DNA of 64,000 nt from Halomarinibacterium sp041392125 (GTDB lineage Bacteria > Bacteroidota > Bacteroidia > Flavobacteriales > Flavobacteriaceae): contig JAWKMR010000006.1 in the NCBI GenBank assembly GCA_041392125.1, positions 1-64,000 on the forward strand, given 5' to 3'. Position numbers and translations under genes: made by a program. Shown piece by piece: positions 17,404 to 24,999 of the stretch; position 1 is the stretch's first letter; every line of letters begins with the position of its first letter. Below the pieces are notes generated by a model. It was given only the letters and a program-made list of their open reading frames with translations, was not told where the DNA came from and did not search any database.

Positions 17404-18081
17404 ATGAACTACGGAAAAGAATTTAAAGAATTTGCTATAAAAGACCAAGGAATAAGTAGTACCTACTACGATAAAATAGTAAGTAGTATGTATCCTGTGG
17501 GTCTTACTCCCAATATCATTGAAGAACGTCAAATGAATATTGCCATTTTCGATGTTTTTTCAAGATTAATGATGGATCGAATTATATTTTTAGGCACAGG
17601 AATTAACGACCAAGTAGCTAATATTGTCCAAGCACAGTTATTGTTTTTGGAAAGTGTAGATGCTTCTAAAGATATCCAAATTTACATTAATTCTCCGGGA
17701 GGAGGAGTCTATGCCGGTTTGGGAATTTATGATACCATGCAATTCATTAAACCCGATGTGGCTACTATTTGTACCGGAATGGCCGCTTCTATGGCAGCAG
17801 TTTTGCTATGTGCCGGTGAAAAAGGAAAACGTAGCGGGTTAACTCATTCTCGGGTCATGATTCACCAACCCATGGGAGGAGCACAAGGACAAGCTAGCGA
17901 CATTGAAATTACCGCCAAAGAGATACTTACCTTAAAAAATGAGTTATACGAAATCATCGCGAATCATTCCGGACAAACATTTGATAAGGTGTATGAAGAC
18001 AGTGATCGCGATTACTGGATGAAAGCAGACAAGGCTCTGGAGTATGGAATGATAGACGAAATCCTTTCCAGAACAAAATAA
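17404..18081 (+). CDS. clpP: ATP-dependent Clp protease proteolytic subunit
   Basis: 225 aa. Serine peptidase that forms tetradecamers and degrades substrates fed by ClpX. Catalytic residues: Ser129 in GMAASMAA, His154 in VMIHQPMGG, and an Asp near 203 (DRDYW). Substrate-loop region NSPGGGVYAG is near 97-105. N-terminal propeptide-like segment of about 25-30 residues before the conserved MNIAIFDVFSRLMMDRIIFLG start. It lies 5 bp before clpX, so the two are cotranscribed. Confidence 0.97.
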   Translation: MNYGKEFKEFAIKDQGISSTYYDKIVSSMYPVGLTPNIIEERQMNIAIFDVFSRLMMDRIIFLGTGINDQVANIVQAQLLFLESVDASKDIQIYINSPGGGVYAGLGIYDTMQFIKPDVATICTGMAASMAAVLLCAGEKGKRSGLTHSRVMIHQPMGGAQGQASDIEITAKEILTLKNELYEIIANHSGQTFDKVYEDSDRDYWMKADKALEYGMIDEILSRTK

Positions 18082-18086
18082 AAATT

Positions 18087-19319
18087 ATGGCAAAAGAAGA
18101 ATTAGAATGTTCCTTTTGTGGTCGAAAAAAAGCCGAAACCAACCTGCTTATTGCAGGCTTGGATGCACATATTTGTGATCGCTGTATTGAGCAAGCCCAT
18201 GGGATTGTCATTGAAGAAGCGTTACATTCTGAAAATGCAGCACTCTCTAAAGATATGATGCTCAAGAAACCGAAGGCTATTAAAGAGTTTTTGGACGATT
18301 ATATCATTGGGCAGGAGTATACTAAGAAAGTGATGTCTGTAGCAGTATACAATCATTACAAACGTTTACTGCAAACCATTACCGATGACGATATTGAAAT
18401 TCAAAAAAGCAATATTATTATTGTTGGTGAAACAGGAACAGGAAAAACCCTGATGGCAAAAACCATTGCCCGAATGTTGAATGTCCCCTTAGCTATTGTA
18501 GATGCCACGGTATTAACAGAAGCAGGCTATGTAGGTGAAGATGTTGAAAGCATTTTAACGAGGTTATTGCAAGCAGCCGATTACAACCTTGAAAAAGCCC
18601 AAAACGGAATTGTTTTTATTGATGAAATTGATAAAATTGCCCGCAAGAGTGATAATCCTTCTATTACACGCGATGTGAGCGGAGAAGGAGTGCAACAGGC
18701 TTTACTGAAGTTGTTAGAAGGAACCGTAGTCAATGTTCCGCCTAAGGGGGGAAGAAAGCATCCCGATCAAAAATTTATTGAAGTAAATACCGAAAACATC
18801 CTCTTTATTGCCGGAGGAGCTTTTGATGGGATAGAGCGTCATATTTCAAAACGACTGAATATGCAGGCGGTTGGGTTTAGCGCTTCCAAAAAAGAAGAAG
18901 TGCTGGAACGGGATAATTTGCTCCGTTATATTATTCCGAAGGATTTAAAAGAATTTGGTTTAATCCCAGAAATTATTGGTCGTCTTCCAGTCTTGGCTTA
19001 TATGAATCCATTGGACAAAGGAACACTGCGTGCTATTTTAACAGAACCCAAAAATGCCATCATCAAACAATATAAAAAACTGTTTGAAATGGATGAAATT
19101 GAATTCATTATTACCGAAGAAGCTTTAGATTTTATTGTAGATCAAGCCATTGAATATAAGCTGGGAGCAAGAGGATTACGTTCGTTATGTGAGGCTGCTT
19201 TAACCGACGCTATGTTCGAACTTCCGGGCACCAATGATAACAAATTGCACGTCACTAAAGACTATATCGAAGAGAAGCTAAATAAAGCAACCATTAAAAA
19301 GTTGAAGGCGGTTTCGTAG
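18087..19319 (+). CDS. clpX: ClpX, ATP-dependent unfoldase of ClpXP
   Basis: 410 aa. N-terminal zinc finger with Cys8, Cys11, Cys30, Cys33; AAA+ domain with Walker A GETGTGKT at 114-121 and Walker B FIDE at 177-180; pore loop (GYVGED near 147-152); and the ClpP-docking loop (an IGF-like motif) expected in the middle region, where VGFSASK is seen. The Arg of the sensor-2 segment GARGLRS is near 368. Unfolds tagged substrates and passes them to ClpP. Full length, 5 bp after clpP. Confidence 0.97.
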   Translation: MAKEELECSFCGRKKAETNLLIAGLDAHICDRCIEQAHGIVIEEALHSENAALSKDMMLKKPKAIKEFLDDYIIGQEYTKKVMSVAVYNHYKRLLQTITDDDIEIQKSNIIIVGETGTGKTLMAKTIARMLNVPLAIVDATVLTEAGYVGEDVESILTRLLQAADYNLEKAQNGIVFIDEIDKIARKSDNPSITRDVSGEGVQQALLKLLEGTVVNVPPKGGRKHPDQKFIEVNTENILFIAGGAFDGIERHISKRLNMQAVGFSASKKEEVLERDNLLRYIIPKDLKEFGLIPEIIGRLPVLAYMNPLDKGTLRAILTEPKNAIIKQYKKLFEMDEIEFIITEEALDFIVDQAIEYKLGARGLRSLCEAALTDAMFELPGTNDNKLHVTKDYIEEKLNKATIKKLKAVS

Positions 19320-19322
19320 TAG

Positions 19323-19682
19323 TTATTCTACTTTGCTGAAGTAATATCCATCAAATTCATCTAGAATAAGTTGTCCATGTAAATTGAGGGTATATTTTGA
19401 TACAATTTCTTCAGCATCAAATGTCAATGTTAATATATCTTCATTGGCAGTCCATGTAAAACTAATTGCACTTGAAGTTTCATTTAGGTTTGTGTCAATA
19501 CTTTTCTCAGTTTGATACCCTGTAAAATCGGTTAAGAAGTTATATTGAAATTCAAATGAAGTGTCAGTATCACTCCTCTGCCATTTTCCTACTAAGTCAT
19601 CACTAGAAAGTTCATTCCTAGTGTCTTTAGAACAAGAACTAATTGTTATAGATAAAATGAATAGAAAAAGCACTTTCTTCAT
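19323..19682 (-). CDS. Small lipocalin-like lipoprotein
   Basis: 119 aa from the start chosen before the signal peptide. Lipoprotein signal MKKVLFLFILSITISSC (Cys17). The mature part starts with LVGKW and shows the repeated strands of the lipocalin-like family common in Flavobacteriia (SFEFQYNFLTDFTGYQ, ISFTWTANEDILTLTF). An upstream ATG in frame (19724) would add 14 residues before the signal peptide and is unlikely. Tail-to-tail with clpX, 3 bp apart. Function unknown. Confidence 0.75.
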   Translation of the reverse strand: MKKVLFLFILSITISSCSKDTRNELSSDDLVGKWQRSDTDTSFEFQYNFLTDFTGYQTEKSIDTNLNETSSAISFTWTANEDILTLTFDAEEIVSKYTLNLHGQLILDEFDGYYFSKVE

Positions 19683-19710
19683 AATTATAAATGTAATTAA
19701 AACAGTAAAA

Positions 19711-19893
19711 TTATGGTTGTGCAATAATGGTTTTGGAATTGGTGTTTAGCACCTTTTGCTGTAATAATTCCTTTTTGTTTTTGAGTGTATACCCTGCTAC
19801 TTCTGAAGAATTTTTTCTCACAGAATCTGTAGTGGCGCAAGAAGTTAAACTAGCAGTAAAAACTACTAATAAAATAATAATACTTGTTCTCAT
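19711..19893 (-). CDS. Tiny lipoprotein
   Basis: 60 aa. Lipoprotein signal MRTSIIILLVVFTASLTSC (Cys19), then a short charged tail with no recognisable domain. It has a canonical promoter directly upstream, which supports it being a real gene. It precedes the lipocalin-like lipoprotein by 28 bp and may be cotranscribed with it. The start at 19893 is chosen because the longer in-frame ATG would put 10 residues before the signal peptide. Confidence 0.65.
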   Translation of the reverse strand: MRTSIIILLVVFTASLTSCATTDSVRKNSSEVAGYTLKNKKELLQQKVLNTNSKTIIAQP

Positions 19894-19920
19894 TTCAGTC
19901 CCAACTGTAATTTGATAGAC

Positions 19921-19952
19921 CAAATGTAATACGTAAGAAAAGTACTACCAAA
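19921..19952 (-). promoter_or_regulatory. Promoter of the 60-aa lipoprotein
   Basis: On the minus strand: TTTG (19949-19952), 20-bp spacer, TACATTTG (19921-19928). A full match to the Bacteroidota consensus, about 28 bp before the ATG. Confidence 0.75.
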
Positions 19953-20055
19953 ACTTTTAGTTAAACCGATTGAAATACTCGTTAAAATGTGCTTTTGATG
20001 TAACTTTCAAATATTCAGAAAGTTGCAAATACACTTAAAAGAAAAAATATGTATT

Positions 20056-21570
20056 TTATCGATTTAATTTTAAAAGCTCATCAATAAACTCTCTTGAATT
20101 CGATAATCTTGGAATTTTATGTTGCCCTCCCAATTTATCTTTTTCTTTTAGCCAATCATAAAAGAGATTTTCTCGGGCTATATTTATTTTTGGCTCATTC
20201 AATGTTATGTTGTTAAAACGTTTGGCTTCATAGTCACTATTAACTTCCTTGAGGGATTCATCCAAACATGTACGAAATTTATTAAAATCTGAAGGCTGGG
20301 TTTTAAACTCAATAATCCATTCATGGGCTCCTTTTTCTTTCCCTTTCATAAAAATGGGACCTGCTGTGAAATCAATAATTTCACATTGGGTCAATTGAGC
20401 CGATTTTTTAAGTGCTATTTCTGCGTTTTCAATAATTAATTCTTCCCCAAAAACATTGATGTGGTGTTTGGTGCGCCCGGTCACTTTTATTCGATAAGGA
20501 TGGATAGAAGTAAACCGAACGGTATCACCTACTTTATAACGCCACAATCCGGCATTGGTACTAATAACAATGGCATAATTTTTACCCAACTCTACTTGGT
20601 GTAATGCCATTACTTTTTCCTCGGAAGTACCGTAGGTATCCATGGGTATAAACTCATAAAAAATACCATAGTCCAGCATTAATAGTAATTCTTTACTGTC
20701 GTTTTGATCTTGGATGGCAAAAAAGCCTTCCGAAGCATTATAAATTTCGTAGTATCTAAAATCGTCTTTTGGGAGTAATTTTTGGTATTGATCTGCGTAG
20801 GGTTCAAAACTTACTCCCCCATGAAAATATACTTCCAGACTAGGCCAGATTTCAAAAAGATGATTTTTTCCGGTGGTTTGTAAAACATTATTCAGTAACA
20901 CCAACATCCAAGAAGGAACTCCCGCTAGGCTGGTTACTTTTTCTTTAATGGTTTCATCTACAATTGCCTGCATTTTGGTTTCCCAATTTCCCATTAGGGA
21001 CACCTCGTTACTGGGAGTACTACTAAATTCTGCCCAAAAAGGCATATTGTCAATTAAAATAGCCGAAAGATCTCCAAAAGCTGTTCCGTTTTCTTTGTAC
21101 AATTCTTTACTTCCTCCCAAACGTAAACTTTTGCCAACAAAAAGCTGAGAGTCGGGGTTGTTATTAAAATAAATACATAGTAAATCTTTACTGGCCGCAT
21201 AATGGCAATCTTCTAGAGAATCCTGACTTACGGGAATAAATTTACTTTTAGCATTAGTTGTGCCACTGGATTTTGCAAACCATTTTATGGGTGTGGGCCA
21301 CATAATATTGACTTCTCCTTGCCGTGCACGTTCAATATTGGGTTCATTATCTTCATAGGTAGAAATAGGGACTCGTTGCACAAATTCAGTATAGTTTTTA
21401 ATGGAGGCAAAATCGTATTTTTTGCCAATTTCAGTGCCTTTGGCTTTTTGCAATAGATTGAATAGCAATTCTTCCTGGACTTCATGGGGGTATTTTAAAA
21501 AAAGTTCAATCTGGTGATACCTTTTTTTTAAAAACCAAGAGGCAATAGAGTTTACTATAGGAATTGGCAT
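20056..21570 (-). CDS. GH3 auxin-responsive promoter family protein (acyl-adenylate enzyme family)
   Basis: 504 aa, usual length of bacterial GH3-like proteins. Adenylating-enzyme features are visible: the phosphate loop FAKSSGTTNAKSKFIPVS near 93-110, the YNASEGFF region near 278-285 and the RYKVGDTVRF segment near 346-355, then the C-terminal subdomain beginning around GRTKHHINVFGEEL. In plants GH3 enzymes conjugate amino acids to hormones; the bacterial substrates are mostly unknown. Separated from the divergent DUF2797 gene by 41 bp, where no strong promoter match was seen. Confidence 0.9.
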   Translation of the reverse strand: MPIPIVNSIASWFLKKRYHQIELFLKYPHEVQEELLFNLLQKAKGTEIGKKYDFASIKNYTEFVQRVPISTYEDNEPNIERARQGEVNIMWPTPIKWFAKSSGTTNAKSKFIPVSQDSLEDCHYAASKDLLCIYFNNNPDSQLFVGKSLRLGGSKELYKENGTAFGDLSAILIDNMPFWAEFSSTPSNEVSLMGNWETKMQAIVDETIKEKVTSLAGVPSWMLVLLNNVLQTTGKNHLFEIWPSLEVYFHGGVSFEPYADQYQKLLPKDDFRYYEIYNASEGFFAIQDQNDSKELLLMLDYGIFYEFIPMDTYGTSEEKVMALHQVELGKNYAIVISTNAGLWRYKVGDTVRFTSIHPYRIKVTGRTKHHINVFGEELIIENAEIALKKSAQLTQCEIIDFTAGPIFMKGKEKGAHEWIIEFKTQPSDFNKFRTCLDESLKEVNSDYEAKRFNNITLNEPKINIARENLFYDWLKEKDKLGGQHKIPRLSNSREFIDELLKLNR

Positions 21571-21611
21571 TTTTCCGCTATCTTTAAGTCCTAAAAATAG
21601 TAATTTTTTAT

Positions 21612-22409
21612 ATGCAGTTTGAAGGAGTTCTTACAAAAATGGAAACTGAAAATAGTTCGCCTATTCAGTATTACTTACTCTTGCAAAGTAACTTTATCCA
21701 TGTAAACCAGTTACTGAATAAAACTGTTACTCTTACCTTTTTAAAATACCAATGCCTCCAGTGTGGTTTGGATAAACCCATTTACCGACAAGGATTCTGT
21801 AAAAGTTGTTTTTATGAAGTACCTCAGGCAGCAGATTGGGTGATGCACCCCGAATTAAGCAAGGCACATTTGGGAATTGAAGATCGGGATTTGGAATATG
21901 AAAAAAAGGTGCAAATACAGCCCCATATTGTGTATTTGGCTAACAGCAGTAGTGTGAAAGTAGGGGTTACCCGCAAGAGCCAGGTGCCTACCCGATGGAT
22001 CGATCAAGGTGCCCATGAAGCTATTGAAATTGTAGAAGTACCCAATCGCTATTTGGCAGGAATTACCGAAGTTGCTTTAAAAGAACACGTAAGCGATAAA
22101 ACCAATTGGCGTTCTATGCTTAAAAACGAGATTAAAGAGGAAGATCTTGTGGCTTGGCGAACACAATTAAAATCTTTTATACCCAAAGAGGTCATTCCTT
22201 ATTTTATTGAAAATAATACCGAAACACATCTGGATTTTCCGGTACTTCAATATCCCGAAAAGCCTACTAGTTTAAATCTTGAAAAAAGCCGGAAATATTC
22301 AGGGATTTTGAAAGGGATTAAAGGGCAATATCTCATTTTTGAAGACCAAACCGTTTTTAATATTCGTGGTAGTGAGGGATTATATGTGGGAATCACTGTT
22401 TTACACTAA
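21612..22409 (+). CDS. DUF2797 domain protein
   Basis: 265 aa, typical DUF2797 length. Near residue 51 there is a zinc-ribbon-like Cys set (CLQCGLDKPIYRQGFCKSC), followed by a GIY-YIG-like segment (HIVYLANSSSVKVGVTRKSQVPTRWIDQGA near 111-140), which has been noted for the family. Biochemical function is not established; a nucleic-acid role is plausible from these folds. Its end overlaps the convergent transporter gene by 9 bp. Confidence 0.85.
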   Translation: MQFEGVLTKMETENSSPIQYYLLLQSNFIHVNQLLNKTVTLTFLKYQCLQCGLDKPIYRQGFCKSCFYEVPQAADWVMHPELSKAHLGIEDRDLEYEKKVQIQPHIVYLANSSSVKVGVTRKSQVPTRWIDQGAHEAIEIVEVPNRYLAGITEVALKEHVSDKTNWRSMLKNEIKEEDLVAWRTQLKSFIPKEVIPYFIENNTETHLDFPVLQYPEKPTSLNLEKSRKYSGILKGIKGQYLIFEDQTVFNIRGSEGLYVGITVLH

Positions 22410-23090
22410 AGGAATTTCTTCCCCCATCTTTAAGCCAAACCTTTTACGGAATAAATACACTGAAAGATATAAAAAAGGAGTGTCCAGGATAGCAATTAAC
22501 ACCTTAAATAAAAAACCACTCACTAACAATCCACTAAAAAGTACCCAGTCAATCTTTCCGAAACTACACAATAACAATAGTACCGTAAAGGTGTCTATAA
22601 ATTGAGAGGTGAACGTAGAGAAATTATTCCGAAGCCAAAGGTGTTTTCCTTTTGTCATGCGTTTCCAAAAGTGAAATATTTGAATATCAATAAACTGCGC
22701 CAACAAATAGGCCATCATAGAAGCAAAAACTGCCACAGCCGTAGCTCCGAAGACTTTAGAGAACAATGCATTATCTATAGGACTCCAAGAGGTTGCAGGA
22801 ACTTCTTTAGAGATAAGAACTATCAACAAGGAAAAAAAAGAAGCAAAAATACCCATCGTTACTACTTGGTTGGCCTTTTTCTTCCCATACACCTCACTAA
22901 TAATATCGGTAATTAAAAAGGTAATAGGATAGGGCAAGATACCCACCGAAATTTCAAACGTATAAAGTCCGAAAAAATCCCATTGAAAAAACTTTTGAAA
23001 GATGAGATTGGAAACCACCAACGAGCAAATAAATAAAGATGCCAGCAGTAAATATATTTTTGAAGCAAATTGAGAATCCTTTGTATTCAA
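22401..23090 (-). CDS. Queuosine precursor transporter (YhhQ/VUT family)
   Basis: 229 aa from TTG 23090. Six or so membrane helices with the family segments SVGILPYPITFLITDIISEVYGKKKAN-type in the middle (FEISVGILPYPITFLITD) and the conserved AQFIDIQIFHFWKR and FTSQFIDTFTVLLLL regions. The family imports queuosine precursors (preQ0, preQ1 or queuine) used for tRNA modification. No ATG fits: in-frame ATG 23174 or GTG 23198 would add 28-36 non-conserved residues and leave almost no room for the divergent folK promoter. TTG 23090 follows a run of nine A and gives the normal N-terminus. No preQ1 riboswitch was recognised upstream. Confidence 0.85.
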   Translation of the reverse strand: MNTKDSQFASKIYLLLASLFICSLVVSNLIFQKFFQWDFFGLYTFEISVGILPYPITFLITDIISEVYGKKKANQVVTMGIFASFFSLLIVLISKEVPATSWSPIDNALFSKVFGATAVAVFASMMAYLLAQFIDIQIFHFWKRMTKGKHLWLRNNFSTFTSQFIDTFTVLLLLCSFGKIDWVLFSGLLVSGFLFKVLIAILDTPFLYLSVYLFRKRFGLKMGEEIPLV

Positions 23091-23201
23091 TTTTTTTTTG
23101 AATTGGTGATGTCCTTTTGTAGTGTGTTGTTTATTTTCGTTGAAACAAAATCGAATCGACTTTACAAACAGCATTCGCTTAACAAATAAAAGTAACACAT
23201 T

Positions 23202-24329
23202 ATTAAACCACTACAAAACATATATCTTTCTTTGGGGAGTAATATTGGGAACAAGTTTGAAAATCTTCAAAAAGCTATTCATCTTATTTTTCAGGAAATA
23301 GGAGCTATCGAGAAGATTTCTTCGGTATACCAAACCCCCGCTTTGGGTTTTGAAGGGGAAGATTTTTTAAATTGTGTGGTTTTAGTACAAAGTACCCTAA
23401 CTCCTCCTAAGATTTTAAAAAAAATCTTACGTATCGAAAAACAACTGGGTAGAGTACGAAACAAAGAAGCCGGATATGCTTCCCGTACGATCGATATTGA
23501 TATTTTGCTGGTTGATGATTTGGAAATACATACTGAAAATCTCGTTATTCCCCATCCCGAACTTTCTAACAGAAAATTTGTTTTGCAGCCTTTGGCAGAG
23601 TTGAGTAGCCAAATATTGCATCCAAAACTTCAGAAAAATGTTGTTTGGTTGTTGGCAAAAACCACGGACAAGAGTGACATTACAAAACTTTCCAAATGGT
23701 TGAAAAATCCAAAGAATGATTTTAGTTTATCCGCTTATAAATATATTGCCATAGAGGGTAATATAGGTGCAGGAAAAACCAGTTTAGCGCAGCAAATAGC
23801 TTTAGATTTTAACGCCAAGCTTATTTTAGAACGGTTCAAAGAAAACCCCTTTTTACCCAAATTTTATGAAGAGCCCCAACGCTATGCTTTCCCTTTGGAA
23901 ATGTCCTTTTTGGCAGATCGCTATCAGCAATTAGTGGAAGATATTACCCAGTATGATTTATTTAAAGACTGTGTGGTGGCAGACTATGACGTCTATAAAA
24001 GTATGATTTTTGCCAAAATCACTCTTACTGAAGAAGAGTTTACATTATACAAAAAGCTTTTCAACCTAATGCATAAAGAACTTCCTAAGCCCGATATGTA
24101 TGTGTATTTGTATCAAACCACCGAACGATTATTAGAAAATATAAAAAAGCGTGGTAGAAAGTTTGAACAAAGTATTGAAGCTGCGTATTTAAAAAAGATA
24201 AATGAAGGCTATTTAGATTTTATCAAAAGTCAGCACACTCAAAATGTGAAATTAATTGATATTTCAGACAGGGATTTTGTTACGCATCGCAGAGACTATC
24301 TATCGATATTAAAAGAAATTATGGGTTAG
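23202..24329 (+). CDS. folK: Fused HPPK (folate synthesis) and deoxynucleoside kinase
   Basis: 375 aa if started at ATT 23202. Residues about 5-160 are hydroxymethyldihydropterin pyrophosphokinase: N-terminal YLSLGSNIGNK, and the signature RNKEAGYASRTIDIDILLVDD around 86-106. Residues about 178-375 are a deoxynucleoside kinase with P-loop GNIGAGKT at 186-193 and the DRYQQ and ADYDVYKS motifs. The fusion is seen in other Flavobacteriia. No ATG or GTG lies in frame before the core; TTG 23232 would cut off the first beta strand and half the YLSLGSN motif, while ATT 23202 gives MKPLQNIYLSLGSN. Overlaps the convergent methyltransferase gene by 11 bp. Confidence 0.88.
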   Translation: MKPLQNIYLSLGSNIGNKFENLQKAIHLIFQEIGAIEKISSVYQTPALGFEGEDFLNCVVLVQSTLTPPKILKKILRIEKQLGRVRNKEAGYASRTIDIDILLVDDLEIHTENLVIPHPELSNRKFVLQPLAELSSQILHPKLQKNVVWLLAKTTDKSDITKLSKWLKNPKNDFSLSAYKYIAIEGNIGAGKTSLAQQIALDFNAKLILERFKENPFLPKFYEEPQRYAFPLEMSFLADRYQQLVEDITQYDLFKDCVVADYDVYKSMIFAKITLTEEEFTLYKKLFNLMHKELPKPDMYVYLYQTTERLLENIKKRGRKFEQSIEAAYLKKINEGYLDFIKSQHTQNVKLIDISDRDFVTHRRDYLSILKEIMG

Positions 24330-24864
24330 TGGCTTTAAGTTTACCAAAAGCATCCCAAATAATAACTCCAACACTTACCGAAATATTCAAAGAATGTTTG
24401 GTGCCATACTGCGGAATTTCAACCACAGTATCACTAGCATTTACTACATCCTGTGCAACACCTTTCACTTCGTTGCCAAAAACAAAAGCATATTTTGTAT
24501 TTTTTTGAAGTTTAAAATCCAGTAATGATACCGAATTTTCAGCTTGCTCAATCGCAATAATTTGAATGTTTTCCTTTTTGAGATTTGAAACTACTTCTAA
24601 CGTGTTTTGGGTATATTCCCAAGCCACACTTTCGGTAGCGCCTAAAGCGGTTTTGGTAATGTCTTTATGGGGTGGGGTTGCGGTAATTCCGCAGAGATAT
24701 ATCTTTTCAATTAGAAAAGCATCGGCCGTTCTAAATGCCGAGCCAATGTTGTTTAAACTTCGTATGTTATCTAAAATAATAATGATAGGACTTTTTTCAG
24801 TTTTCTGAAATGCTTCAGTAGAAATTCGTTCCAGTTCACTATTTTTTAATTTTCGGTGTTTCAT
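24319..24864 (-). CDS. SpoU/TrmH-family RNA 2'-O-methyltransferase
   Basis: 181 aa from ATG 24864, chosen because the protein then begins MKHRKLKNSEL, as in relatives; the frame extends 25 residues further without conservation. SPOUT fold with motif 1 (LDNIRSLNNIGSAFRTAD near 30-47), motif 2 (YAFVFGNEVKGV near 125-136) and motif 3 (VEIPQYGTKHSLNISVSVG near 147-165), the trefoil-knot SAM site. The exact target (tRNA or rRNA position) cannot be told from sequence alone. Tail overlaps folK. Confidence 0.9.
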   Translation of the reverse strand: MKHRKLKNSELERISTEAFQKTEKSPIIIILDNIRSLNNIGSAFRTADAFLIEKIYLCGITATPPHKDITKTALGATESVAWEYTQNTLEVVSNLKKENIQIIAIEQAENSVSLLDFKLQKNTKYAFVFGNEVKGVAQDVVNASDTVVEIPQYGTKHSLNISVSVGVIIWDAFGKLKATNP

Positions 24865-24999
24865 GGGTAAAGAAAGGACAAAGGTAAAACATTGTGAAAA
24901 GAAATTTTGTGAAAAACTTTCCATAAGTAACCCCTTCATTTTTTAAAACAAACTTGATAAATAAGTATTTTAGCTACTCTCAATGCTGAAGAAAACGGT

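Noticed and set aside
23091..23201. PreQ1 riboswitch before the queuosine-precursor transporter
   Set aside because: No compact pseudoknot pattern or C-rich loop was seen in the leader.
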